From NCBI RefSeq assembly GCF_040930455.2, contig NZ_CP170494.1: a stretch of 64,000 bases of DNA. One strand, 5' to 3'. Source of the stretch: Neopusillimonas maritima. GTDB taxonomy: Bacteria > Pseudomonadota > Gammaproteobacteria > Burkholderiales > Burkholderiaceae_B. A model generated the notes under the pieces. It did no database searches. It worked only from the letters and a program-made list of their open reading frames with translations, and was not told the origin of the DNA. The position numbers were made by a program, and so were the translations under genes. Shown one piece after another: positions 50,263 to 58,652 of this stretch (positions are counted from its first letter, which is position 1; each line of letters begins with the position of its first letter).

Positions 50263-51339
50263 ATGACCCGAAAGATTGCAGTTTTGCCCGGTGATGGAAT
50301 CGGCCCGGAAATTATTGATCAGGCTTTGCGCGTCCTAAGTGCGCTGAATCTCGATTTGAGTTTTGAGACACAACCAGTTGGCGGGGCCGCCTATGCGCAG
50401 CACGGTCACCCTTTGCCGCCCGCTACGCTGGAATTGGCAAAAAGCGCAGATGCTATTTTGTTCGGTGCGGTAGGCGATTGGAAATACGACTCCCTTCCTC
50501 GCGAGCACCGGCCGGAACAGGCTATTCTGGGCTTGCGCAAAGCGTTGGGTTTGTTTGCTAATTTACGTCCGGCGATTTTGTATGAAGAGCTGGCGAACGC
50601 GTCTTCGCTTAAACCGGAAGTGGTGGCGGGTTTGGATATTCTGATTGTTCGTGAGCTAACCGGCGATATTTATTTCGGTAGTCCGCGCGGTGTGCGTGAA
50701 GCGCCCGATGGTCCTTTCAAGGGGGAGCGTCAAGGGTTTGACACTATGTTGTATACAGAGCCTGAGGTACGTCGCATCGCGCATGTTGGATTTCAGGCGG
50801 CGCGCAAACGTAATAAGAAATTATGCAGCGTCGATAAAGCCAATGTATTGGAAACGTCTCAGTTCTGGCGCGATATCGTGATCGACGTCGCGAAATCCTA
50901 TCCTGATGTTGAGTTAACCCACATGTATGTCGATAACGCGGCAATGCAACTGGTGCGTGCACCCAAGGCATTCGATGTAATCGTGACAGGGAACCTGTTT
51001 GGGGACATTTTGTCCGACGAGGCCTCAATGCTTACGGGTTCCATTGGCATGCTGCCTTCGGCTTCCCTGAATGAATCGAACCAGGGTTTATATGAGCCCA
51101 GCCACGGTTCGGCCCCTGATATCGCCGGCCAAAATATCGCCAACCCACTGGCGACGATTTTGTCGGCGGCCATGATGCTGCGATATTCGTTGAATGCCGA
51201 TGACCAGGCAAAGCGAATTGAGGCAGCCGTGCAGTCAGTGTTGAAACAAGGTTTGCGTACGCTCGACATTCACGAGGAAGGCACTACACGTGTTTCTACG
51301 TCGGAAATGGGCGATGCGGTGCTTAAGGCGTTAAAATAG
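50263..51339 (+). CDS. leuB: 3-isopropylmalate dehydrogenase
   Basis: NAD-dependent oxidative decarboxylation of 3-isopropylmalate to 2-oxoisocaproate. 358 residues. Seen: N-terminal VLPGDGIGPEI, the substrate loop VRELTGDIYFG, KANVLETSQFWRDIV, the metal site NLFGDILSDEASMLTGSIGMLPS and the NAD-specificity block EPSHGSAPDIAGQNIANP. asd follows 32 bases downstream, so the leu and asd genes are likely one transcript. Confidence 0.98.
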   Translation: MTRKIAVLPGDGIGPEIIDQALRVLSALNLDLSFETQPVGGAAYAQHGHPLPPATLELAKSADAILFGAVGDWKYDSLPREHRPEQAILGLRKALGLFANLRPAILYEELANASSLKPEVVAGLDILIVRELTGDIYFGSPRGVREAPDGPFKGERQGFDTMLYTEPEVRRIAHVGFQAARKRNKKLCSVDKANVLETSQFWRDIVIDVAKSYPDVELTHMYVDNAAMQLVRAPKAFDVIVTGNLFGDILSDEASMLTGSIGMLPSASLNESNQGLYEPSHGSAPDIAGQNIANPLATILSAAMMLRYSLNADDQAKRIEAAVQSVLKQGLRTLDIHEEGTTRVSTSEMGDAVLKALK

Positions 51340-51371
51340 CCGCTTGTTTCTTAAATAGACAGTGATTTTTT

Positions 51372-52502
51372 ATGACCCAATCAGTAGGCTTAGTCGGTTG
51401 GCGCGGCATGGTGGGCTCAGTGCTCATGCAGCGCATGCGCGATGAAAATGATTTTTCCTTATTCAATCCGGTGTTTTTTTCAACCAGTAACGCAGGTGGA
51501 AAAGCACCCGCCTGGGCTGATGGCGCCGGGCCCTTGCAAGATGCGTACGATATCGAGGCACTTAAAAAGCTGCCCGTGATCGTAACGGCTCAAGGCGGAG
51601 ACTACACCACTAAAGTGCACGGGCAGTTGCGCGATGCGGGCTGGGATGGCGTTTGGATTGATGCCGCCAGCACATTACGCATGGCTGAAGACGCCATTAT
51701 CGTTCTGGACCCGGTAAATCGGCCTGTTATCGATGCGGCAATGAAGCGAGGTGTAAAGAACTTTGTGGGTGGCAACTGCACGGTAAGTTGCATGCTCATG
51801 GGCTTGGCCGGCCTGTTTAACAAAGATCTGGTCGACTGGATGACCAGCATGACATACCAGGCAGCTTCCGGTGGTGGTGCCCAACACATGCGTGAGTTGC
51901 TTACGCAGTTTGGCATTATTAATCAATCTGTTAAATCATTACTCGATGATCCCGCTTCGGCCATTTTGGAAATAGATCGCGGCGTGCTTGACGTTCAGAA
52001 AGACCCTAACTTGCCTCGTGAGCAATTCCAGGTTCCCTTAGCGGGCAGCCTCATTCCCTGGATTGATCGCGATCTGGGTAATGGCGTGTCTCGTGAAGAA
52101 TGGAAGGCAGAAGCCGAAACCAATAAAATTCTGGGCCGCGGCGAGGCGTTTGGTACGGAACCAACGCGTATCGATGGTTTGTGCGTCCGTATTGGTGCCA
52201 TGCGTTGCCATAGTCAGGCATTAACCATTCGCCTGAAGAAAGACGTGCCGCTTGACGAGATATCCGATATTATTCGCGACGGTTCCAAATGGGCTAAAGT
52301 TGTGCCCAACGAAAAAGAGGCCACTGTAAACGATCTGACTCCGGTGGCAGTAACGGGCACGCTCGATATTCCGGTGGGGCGTTTGCGCAAAATGTCCATG
52401 GGGTCTCAGTACCTGAGTGCCTTTACGGTGGGCGATCAGCTTCTTTGGGGCGCGGCCGAACCATTGCGCCGCATGTTACGTATCACTTTGGGCGAACTGT
52501 AA
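51372..52502 (+). CDS. asd: Aspartate-semialdehyde dehydrogenase
   Basis: NADPH-dependent reduction of aspartyl phosphate, shared by lysine, threonine and methionine synthesis. 376 residues, the gammaproteobacterial/betaproteobacterial form. N-terminal NADP loop VGLVGWRGMVGSVL, catalytic cysteine in GGNCTVSCMLM, and the catalytic histidine block in RIGAMRCHSQALTIRLKKD. The stop is two bases before the FimV-like start. The homoserine branch meets thrB at 40153. Confidence 0.97.
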   Translation: MTQSVGLVGWRGMVGSVLMQRMRDENDFSLFNPVFFSTSNAGGKAPAWADGAGPLQDAYDIEALKKLPVIVTAQGGDYTTKVHGQLRDAGWDGVWIDAASTLRMAEDAIIVLDPVNRPVIDAAMKRGVKNFVGGNCTVSCMLMGLAGLFNKDLVDWMTSMTYQAASGGGAQHMRELLTQFGIINQSVKSLLDDPASAILEIDRGVLDVQKDPNLPREQFQVPLAGSLIPWIDRDLGNGVSREEWKAEAETNKILGRGEAFGTEPTRIDGLCVRIGAMRCHSQALTIRLKKDVPLDEISDIIRDGSKWAKVVPNEKEATVNDLTPVAVTGTLDIPVGRLRKMSMGSQYLSAFTVGDQLLWGAAEPLRRMLRITLGEL

Positions 52503-52503
52503 T

Positions 52504-54297
52504 ATGAATGATTCTTGTCGCGTAACTGTAAAGCCTTTGGCAGTTCGTTTGGCTTACCTCACGGCATTAGCCTCATTAGCTGTAAGTTCTTCAGTTTATG
52601 CGATAAGTTTCGGTCATTCGCGTTTACTGTCCCCGGTGGGTCAGCCCCTGCAGATTCAGGTACCGGTGCACGCGTTAACCGACCAGGAGCGTAACTCCTT
52701 GGTGGTTTCCGTGGCGGCCGCGCCGGCCTGGGAGCAGGCGGGTTTGACGCCGCCGGTTGACCCGGCAACGATGCAAGTTGCCGTGGTTGACGGCGTTAGG
52801 GCCGGGTCAAAGCTCATTACCGTCCGTTCCAGTCAACCGCTTTCTTCGAACGTGGCAGATTTGCTGTTGGCGGTGCGTTCTTCATCCGGTCAGATGCAAC
52901 ATCAGGTTAGTTTGTTGGCTCCCGCCGATCTCGAAGTGGCACGTGCGAGTGGCGGCGTAACGGCTTCTGGTTCCGGGGCAGTGGGTACGCCGGGTAATGC
53001 TGCGGCCACATCCATTCAAATTCGTCGCGGTGATACTTTGTTTGCCCTGGCGCGTCGCCATGCCGTTCCAGGTATCAGCGTATATCAGTGGATGATTGGG
53101 GTAATGCAGGCGAATCCGCAGGCGTTCATTAACGATAACGTTAATTTAATCAAGGCGGGCGCAACATTAAATGTGCCGGGCGGGCAGCAGCTTGCGGCTT
53201 TGTCCGATCGCGAAGCGCGTGAAATCTTTCAAAAACATGCCACGGCTTTTGCCGAATATCGGCAGCGTTTGGCAGGTGAAGTTGCACGCGCTGAACCTGC
53301 CACTGCGCAAGCAACCGATCGCGGCGAGGTCACAGCACCCGAAGTTGGCTCGGCGCCCGCTCCGGCCCCCCAACAACAGGACCGTCTTGTGCTGCAATCA
53401 GCGCAAGCATCCACAACTGCGGTAAATTCTCCCTCAGCTAATTCGTCATCGGTGGCGAACTCAGGGGGTCAGAACGGCAGCGGGGGTTCAACTACGCCAG
53501 CAAATAGCGGCACGGCCGGCTCAAGCGCAGCGTCGGTGAGTAGCGATGATCAGCTTGCGCTTGAGCGTAATACTGAAGAGGCACGTCAGCGCGTTAATCA
53601 ACTTGAAGATAACGTAAAGAATTTGAATCAGGCTTTGCAGCAGCAAGGTACCGCTGCCCATCAAGCGATGGTGGACGGTGCAAAAACAGTAGAAGAAACG
53701 GTTGAGCAGTTGAAGGAAATGGTTGATGGTGAAATGTCCGGCTCTGATACTGCTTCTGCAAATAACGGGCGTAACGATAATGCGCCGGAAACGGATCAGA
53801 ATAAGAGTGTGGTGACGTCCGGCAGTGATAGTTCAACCAGCCCCGCCAATGCCGGCACCAGTACTAACTCGGGCATCAACGCCGATGCTAACGCCGACGT
53901 CAACGCTAACGCCAGCATCAGTGCCGGCACCAATGCCGGAACCAGCACCTTAACAGAAGGCTCATCAGGGGTATTGGCGGGAAATACTTCTTCCGCTGCC
54001 CAAGCCCAGTCCGCCAATAAGCCTTCGGGCACCGAAGCGGCTGCATCTGTTGAAGATGCCAATAAAGACTCCGGTTCACTTTCTACGTGGTTCATGAATA
54101 ACTTGCTGATTGTCATTAGCGGTGCACTTGCGCTTATTGTTTTGATCGTTGCTTGGTTGCTGCGTCGTGTCGGCGCTGAACGCGACGATGACTCTGATGC
54201 CGTTATTACAGAGGAGATGGTGCGTGAGCGTTTGCAAAGCATTAATCTCGATCTCGACGATTCGACGGAAACCGGTCAAACGGAAAAACGCAGATAA
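52504..54297 (+). CDS. FimV-like inner-membrane LysM protein
   Basis: 597 residues from ATG 52504, directly after asd; the open frame further upstream lies in asd. A signal peptide (about 1-37) leads to a FimV N-terminal domain (SFGHSRLLSPVGQPLQIQVPV), a LysM peptidoglycan-binding region (IQIRRGDTLFALARRH ... INLIKAGATLNVP-like, about 175-225), a Ser/Asn/Gly-rich linker, a short coiled coil (about 360-425), a low-complexity Asn/Ala/Asp stretch, one membrane helix (about 530-553) and a short acidic tail. It is shorter than Pseudomonas FimV (about 920) and lacks its large TPR region. In relatives the protein supports type IV pili or polarity. Confidence 0.85.
   Translation: MNDSCRVTVKPLAVRLAYLTALASLAVSSSVYAISFGHSRLLSPVGQPLQIQVPVHALTDQERNSLVVSVAAAPAWEQAGLTPPVDPATMQVAVVDGVRAGSKLITVRSSQPLSSNVADLLLAVRSSSGQMQHQVSLLAPADLEVARASGGVTASGSGAVGTPGNAAATSIQIRRGDTLFALARRHAVPGISVYQWMIGVMQANPQAFINDNVNLIKAGATLNVPGGQQLAALSDREAREIFQKHATAFAEYRQRLAGEVARAEPATAQATDRGEVTAPEVGSAPAPAPQQQDRLVLQSAQASTTAVNSPSANSSSVANSGGQNGSGGSTTPANSGTAGSSAASVSSDDQLALERNTEEARQRVNQLEDNVKNLNQALQQQGTAAHQAMVDGAKTVEETVEQLKEMVDGEMSGSDTASANNGRNDNAPETDQNKSVVTSGSDSSTSPANAGTSTNSGINADANADVNANASISAGTNAGTSTLTEGSSGVLAGNTSSAAQAQSANKPSGTEAAASVEDANKDSGSLSTWFMNNLLIVISGALALIVLIVAWLLRRVGAERDDDSDAVITEEMVRERLQSINLDLDDSTETGQTEKRR
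53851..53945 (+). repeat. Low-complexity in-frame repeat in the FimV-like gene
   Basis: Repeated GCC-AAC/GAC-GCT codon units encode a degenerate run rich in Asn, Ala, Asp and Ser/Thr (residues about 450-480). It is a likely site of length variation. Confidence 0.6.
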
Positions 54298-54300
54298 GGT

Positions 54301-55104
54301 ATGACTCGACTGGCATTGGGTGTGTCTTACGACGGCTCACCTTGGCGCGGTTGGCAAAGCCAGTCGCATGGCCAAACGGTACAAGATCAATTTCAGCGGG
54401 CAGTTCACCAGTTCATCACCGAACCGGTGATGACGGTTTGTTCCGGGCGTACCGACGCAGGCGTTCATGCCCTTGAGCAAGTCGTACACCTTGATACGCC
54501 GGTTAATCGCTCGCTTGAATCCTGGACAAGGGCGTTAAACGGTCTGTTGCCGCCGAGTATTTCCGTAAACTGGGTTAAGCCTGTTACCAGCGATTTTCAT
54601 GCTCGTTTTTCGGCAACAGCCCGCACCTATATTTATGTTGTTCGCAACGATCGCATTCGTTCGCCTTTGGTGCATCGACGGGTGGGTTGGGTTTTTTATC
54701 CCTTGAACCTGACACTCATGAAAGAAGCGGCGGCACGCTTGTTAGGTGAACACGATTTCAGCAGCTTTCGGGCGTCCGAGTGTCAGGCAGCCAGCCCGGT
54801 ACGCGACTTGCAACAGGTCGACATTGAGCAGCACGGTGTTTACTACGTCTTTACGTTTAAGGCTAATGCGTTTTTACACCACATGGTGCGTAACTTAATG
54901 GGTACGCTGATTTATGTGGGTTTGCAGCGCATGACGCCCGAATCCGTGACCACTTTGCTTAACGACAAAGATCGTTGTCTGGCGCCACCTACCTTTGCAC
55001 CCGACGGCTTGTATTTTGCACGGGTCGATTATCCCGATTCATTTAACTTGCCGCAATTATCAGCACAAGAAAACTTCAAGCTGCATTTTGGCTTTCTTGG
55101 TTAA
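54301..55104 (+). CDS. truA: tRNA pseudouridine(38-40) synthase TruA
   Basis: Forms pseudouridine in the anticodon arm of many tRNAs. 267 residues. N-terminal LGVSYDGSPWRGWQSQ, the catalytic aspartate in CSGRTDAGVHALEQVVH, and the block FLHHMVRNLMGTLIYVG are family signatures. It begins three bases after the FimV-like stop. trpF follows after 167 bases, the conserved truA-trpF neighbourhood of proteobacteria. Confidence 0.97.
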   Translation: MTRLALGVSYDGSPWRGWQSQSHGQTVQDQFQRAVHQFITEPVMTVCSGRTDAGVHALEQVVHLDTPVNRSLESWTRALNGLLPPSISVNWVKPVTSDFHARFSATARTYIYVVRNDRIRSPLVHRRVGWVFYPLNLTLMKEAAARLLGEHDFSSFRASECQAASPVRDLQQVDIEQHGVYYVFTFKANAFLHHMVRNLMGTLIYVGLQRMTPESVTTLLNDKDRCLAPPTFAPDGLYFARVDYPDSFNLPQLSAQENFKLHFGFLG

Positions 55105-55271
55105 AGTTGGGTGTCTTCCAAAAGTTAAACCATGAACTCGTTGCCTCCTATACGACCAGAACAGTCGGTTAGTGGGTGCCAAGCAAATCGCAGCGTTGTT
55201 TTGCTTTGACCGGACCAGCGTTTCATTGCTCGTTAAAATAGGGTTTTGGTAGAACCTGAAGGCTGTTGTGA

Positions 55272-55949
55272 ATGGCCGGTGTTATTGGGCAAAAAATGAA
55301 GAAAATCCGCACACGCGTGAAAATATGTGGTTTAACCCGGGCTGAAGATGTGAACGCTGCAGTGGCCGCGGGTGCCGATGCCGTCGGTTTGGTTTTTTAT
55401 CCACCCAGCAGCCGTTATGTATCACCTGAAAACGCTTGCGGTTTGCGCAACCTGGTTCCGGCCATGGTAAGTGTTGTGGCGCTTTTTGTGAACGCTTCAA
55501 ATGAAGATGTGCAACAAGTCATTGATCAAGTGCAACCCGATATTCTGCAATTTCACGGGGATGAAAGCCCCGACGAGTGTGAGCAGTATGGTCGTCGATA
55601 TATGAAAGCGTTTCGCGTTGGCGCGCCGGGCTTGGATACTCCGCAGGCGGTATTGGAAACGTGTCGTCGGTATCGCTCCGCCAGTGCCTGGTTGTTCGAC
55701 AGTTACAGCGCTGGGTACGGCGGTAGCGGCAAGCAGTTTGATCTAGGACTTCTGGAAATGGTTATTGCAACTCCTGAGTCAAGGCCGGTGGTGCTGGCGG
55801 GCGGATTGAATGTGGAAACAGTTGGCGCGGCCATTGCGCAGGTGGCACCATTTGCCGTTGATGTTAGTAGTGGAGTGGAGATTTCCGGCGGCGTTAAATG
55901 CGCAGGTAAGATTCGGGCGTTTATGCAGGCGGTGGCGCTGAGCCGCTAG
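55272..55949 (+). CDS. trpF: Phosphoribosylanthranilate isomerase
   Basis: Third step of tryptophan synthesis from chorismate, a TIM barrel. 225 residues from ATG 55272; ATG 55296 is a shorter alternative. Catalytic cysteine in RVKICGLTRAEDV, general-acid aspartate in LFDSYSAGYGGSG, and phosphate-binding blocks VVLAGGLNVETV and VDVSSGVEISGGVK. In this group trpB and trpA normally follow; here a LysR gene is convergent and overlaps by 29 bases. So trpF is probably the last gene of the leuC-trpF run. Confidence 0.96.
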   Translation: MAGVIGQKMKKIRTRVKICGLTRAEDVNAAVAAGADAVGLVFYPPSSRYVSPENACGLRNLVPAMVSVVALFVNASNEDVQQVIDQVQPDILQFHGDESPDECEQYGRRYMKAFRVGAPGLDTPQAVLETCRRYRSASAWLFDSYSAGYGGSGKQFDLGLLEMVIATPESRPVVLAGGLNVETVGAAIAQVAPFAVDVSSGVEISGGVKCAGKIRAFMQAVALSR

Positions 55950-56880
55950 CCATTTTAGCTAGTACTCCCAATGGCTCAAGCCCATACCAGTTTTTTTTCT
56001 CCACTGCGTTTTGTATTGTTTCAAATAATAGTTTTTTCCCTTCCCGCACGGCTTGGGAGTGTGAACGGGATTGGTTCTCGAAAAGAGACCAGGTGAGATA
56101 AATGCGTTTGATGGGGCTCCAGTGTATGGATTGATCCAGAATGCTTGTGCTGACTGCGCATGCAGGCACAACCGTTAAACCAAAACCTTCTTTTGCCAGT
56201 TGAAGGCATAAGCTTAGGGTGTCGGTTTCAACTGCACCATTAAATCGAAGCCCTTTTCGGGCGAGCATGTGTTCTATTTGTACCCGAAGCTGGTTGGGGC
56301 GACCAGGCAAAATAAGCTTGACTCCATCGAGTTTATTTAGAAAAACCGGGCTGTCGGGGCTGAGTCCTGAGTCTTTCCCTCCGACAATAACCAAAGGTTC
56401 CCGGGCCAATGGCGTTTGTTTGAAACCGGTGGGTGGTGCAGTATCAAATGGGATAACGCATAAATCCAATATTCCGGCCAACATCTGTTCGCGCAGGATG
56501 TGACTGACGCCTTCGTGAGCACGCAGTTTTATATCCGAGTGGCGCTGTACCAACTGGCTTATGTATTGTGCGGTGAACACCTGATTCCATGAGGGAGGAA
56601 TACCAATGGAAAGCTGGCCCGCTGCCATCTCGCCGACTTGTTCTTTAATAATGGAAAGTTGTCGTAAAAGTGGTCGTGCCTTGTCGGCAAGTAGCTTTCC
56701 TGAATCCGTTAGTTTTACACCCCCTTGTGAGCGTTGAAATAATTTTGTGCCCATTTCCCGCTCAAGTGCCGCAATATGGCGTGATAGGGCCGGCTGGGAC
56801 ACATGAAGGTCGGCGGCTGCTTTGTTGATGCTTCCCAGTTCCGCCACGCGAAGCATATATTCCAGAAGACGAGGTTCCAT
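55921..56880 (-). CDS. LysR-family transcriptional regulator
   Basis: 319 residues from ATG 56880, with AAGGAG 12 bases upstream; the frame runs on to 56970 but the conserved N-terminus begins here (MEPRLLEYMLRVAELGSINK). The helix-turn-helix is AAADLHVSQPALSRHIAALE and the rest is a periplasmic-binding-like effector domain (about 90-300). It is divergent from the BKACE operon by 200 bases and most likely its activator, with the dyad at 56967-56984 as a candidate site. The 3' end overlaps trpF, marking the border of the accessory region. The inducer is unknown. Confidence 0.9.
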   Translation of the reverse strand: MEPRLLEYMLRVAELGSINKAAADLHVSQPALSRHIAALEREMGTKLFQRSQGGVKLTDSGKLLADKARPLLRQLSIIKEQVGEMAAGQLSIGIPPSWNQVFTAQYISQLVQRHSDIKLRAHEGVSHILREQMLAGILDLCVIPFDTAPPTGFKQTPLAREPLVIVGGKDSGLSPDSPVFLNKLDGVKLILPGRPNQLRVQIEHMLARKGLRFNGAVETDTLSLCLQLAKEGFGLTVVPACAVSTSILDQSIHWSPIKRIYLTWSLFENQSRSHSQAVREGKKLLFETIQNAVEKKNWYGLEPLGVLAKMASGSAPPPA

Positions 56881-56966
56881 CGTATTTTGAAGCTCCTTTG
56901 CTGATGGTTGCGAACGCACATTTGAAACGTTTGTGTAAAGGCAACTAAACATGAATTGTTTGTTAT

Positions 56967-56984
56967 CCATTATATGAATAATGG
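56967..56984. promoter_or_regulatory. LysR-type operator candidate
   Basis: Perfect 7-base inverted repeat CCATTAT-ATGA-ATAATGG in the divergent region, containing the ATTAT-N4-ATAAT form of a T-N11-A box. A further palindrome TGTTTAACA lies at 56992-57000. Binding by the adjacent LysR protein is inferred. Confidence 0.55.
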
Positions 56985-57080
56985 CAATGACTGTTTAACA
57001 TTATTCAAATATCAATGGCTACCATAGAATTCTTTCATTAGCCGCAGGATTGGCTGGCGGCATTGAAAGGAGACAATTCA

Positions 57081-57974
57081 ATGGGTAAACAGAAAGTCAT
57101 TGTGACAGTTGCGCCGACAGGGGGGATGGCCAGCAAGAAACAGAACCCTAATCTACCAACTCAACCACAGGAAATAGCAGAAGACGTATACCGTTGCTAT
57201 AACGCAGGGGCGAGTGTCGTTGCATTGCATGCACGTCGTGCCCAGGACGACGAGGCAACGTGTGATCCGGCCGTTTATGGCGAGATGAATACGCTCATTC
57301 GTGAAAAGTGCGACATCGTATTGAATAACTCTACAGGCGGTGGCATTAATGGCGATATGGTCCACCAACTTAATAATGGTCTGTGGGAAATTAATTTTGA
57401 GCAACGCATAAAAGGGATGCAAGCGCCTGGCGTTGAGATGTGCACACTTGATGCTCAGACAATTTGTGCCAGTTTTGGCGATAAAGAAATCCTGGTACCA
57501 ACGACTCCAACAAGAATACGTAAGTTGGCTGAAGGCATGATGGAGCGGGGTATCAAACCGGAATGGGAGGTTTTCAGTCTTTCTGACATCGTGCAAGAAG
57601 TGAATAAGGCGATCGCGGCGGGATTTGATAAGCCACCGTACTTCATCAACATCGTGCTTGGCGTGAACGCATTCCAAGGTGCCTTGCCCTACACCCCGAA
57701 AATACTCCAGCAAATGGTTGATCACCTTCCGAAGGATGTCGTGTTTAACGTTAGTGCTATTGGTGCTGCTCAGTTACCCGCAACGACACAGGCGGTACTG
57801 ATGGGAGGGCATGTTCGGGTCGGATTGGAAGACAATCTGATGTATGAGCCCGGTGTTCAGGCGACAAATCTTATGTTGGTCGAAAGAATGGTTCGAATTA
57901 TTCGTGAACTGGGCTGTGAGCCCACGACGCCGACTGAAGCTCGCGAGATTATGGGGCTGCCACCTCTTAAATAA
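57081..57974 (+). CDS. Beta-keto acid cleavage enzyme (BKACE, DUF849)
   Basis: Family members condense a beta-keto acid with acetyl-CoA to give acetoacetate and a new CoA ester, using zinc. 297 residues from ATG 57081 (AAGGAGA nine bases upstream). Seen: IVTVAPTGG at the N-terminus, NNSTGGGINGDM, VGVNAFQGALPYTP-like substrate region and the zinc glutamate in HVRVGLEDN (Glu250). In the usual HxH zinc motif the first histidine is Ala48 here (VVALHARR), while His50 is kept. It opens a catabolic operon with a cupin and an ABC transporter. The substrate is unknown. Confidence 0.88.
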   Translation: MGKQKVIVTVAPTGGMASKKQNPNLPTQPQEIAEDVYRCYNAGASVVALHARRAQDDEATCDPAVYGEMNTLIREKCDIVLNNSTGGGINGDMVHQLNNGLWEINFEQRIKGMQAPGVEMCTLDAQTICASFGDKEILVPTTPTRIRKLAEGMMERGIKPEWEVFSLSDIVQEVNKAIAAGFDKPPYFINIVLGVNAFQGALPYTPKILQQMVDHLPKDVVFNVSAIGAAQLPATTQAVLMGGHVRVGLEDNLMYEPGVQATNLMLVERMVRIIRELGCEPTTPTEAREIMGLPPLK

Positions 57975-58057
57975 TCAGTGTTCAGTATCCGGCCGGGCAT
58001 CATGATGTGTGAGTGGTGTCGGCTGGTTTTGGGCTTTAAAAAGATAGGAGATAAATT

Positions 58058-58615
58058 GTGGCAGAACCCACTTTTCGCCCGGTCAGACGAATTGTGACCG
58101 GGCATAACGAGGTGGGGCGGTCGGTTGTGCTAACCGATGCCCCTTCGCCTCACACGATGTCGCTGGCCGGGGTGTCGAATTTCGGTGTGACGGATATCTG
58201 GAAAACCGAATCGGCGCCGGCCAGTAACGAGGGTGATATTGACCCTTGCAGCTTGCCAATCGTTCTTGCTCCGCCCAAGAGCGGAACAGTTTTTAGGGTT
58301 GTAGAGTTTCCGCCCGACAAAGAGTACATCGGCAAATGGAAACGCGAAGCGGCTTTTGCTTCGATGGGAGATTCGGGCGCCGAGGCTTTGGAGGAAGACG
58401 CGTCACGTCACGAAATGATGCATACCACGGAGTCAGTCGATTATGCATTTGTGATCGAAGGCGAGATTTGGGCTGTTCTTGATGAGGATGAGGTTTACAT
58501 GAAAGCGGGAGACGTACTGGTTCAACGCGGTACAAGTCACGCATGGAGTAATCGAAGTGACAAGCCGGCGGTGGTGGGCTTTGTGTTAATTGATGCCTAT
58601 CCGTTGCAACGGTAA
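58058..58615 (+). CDS. Cupin-domain protein
   Basis: 185 residues starting at GTG 58058 behind TAGGAGA. The N-terminal half (FRPVRRIVTGHNEVGRSVVL) and the C-terminal cupin barrel (MHTTESVDYAFVIEGEIWAVLDEDEV ... KAGDVLVQRGTSHAWSNRSDKPAVVGFVLIDA, in two blocks about 128-180) match a cupin type often found in aromatic and organic acid catabolic clusters. Metal ligands could be His127 region and His in GTSHAW. It lies between the BKACE and the transporter, so it presumably isomerises, hydrolyses or protects an intermediate. No reaction can be assigned. Confidence 0.82.
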   Translation: MAEPTFRPVRRIVTGHNEVGRSVVLTDAPSPHTMSLAGVSNFGVTDIWKTESAPASNEGDIDPCSLPIVLAPPKSGTVFRVVEFPPDKEYIGKWKREAAFASMGDSGAEALEEDASRHEMMHTTESVDYAFVIEGEIWAVLDEDEVYMKAGDVLVQRGTSHAWSNRSDKPAVVGFVLIDAYPLQR

Positions 58616-58652
58616 ATATGCCGTTAACTTTCAAAAGATAAAGGAGACAAAG

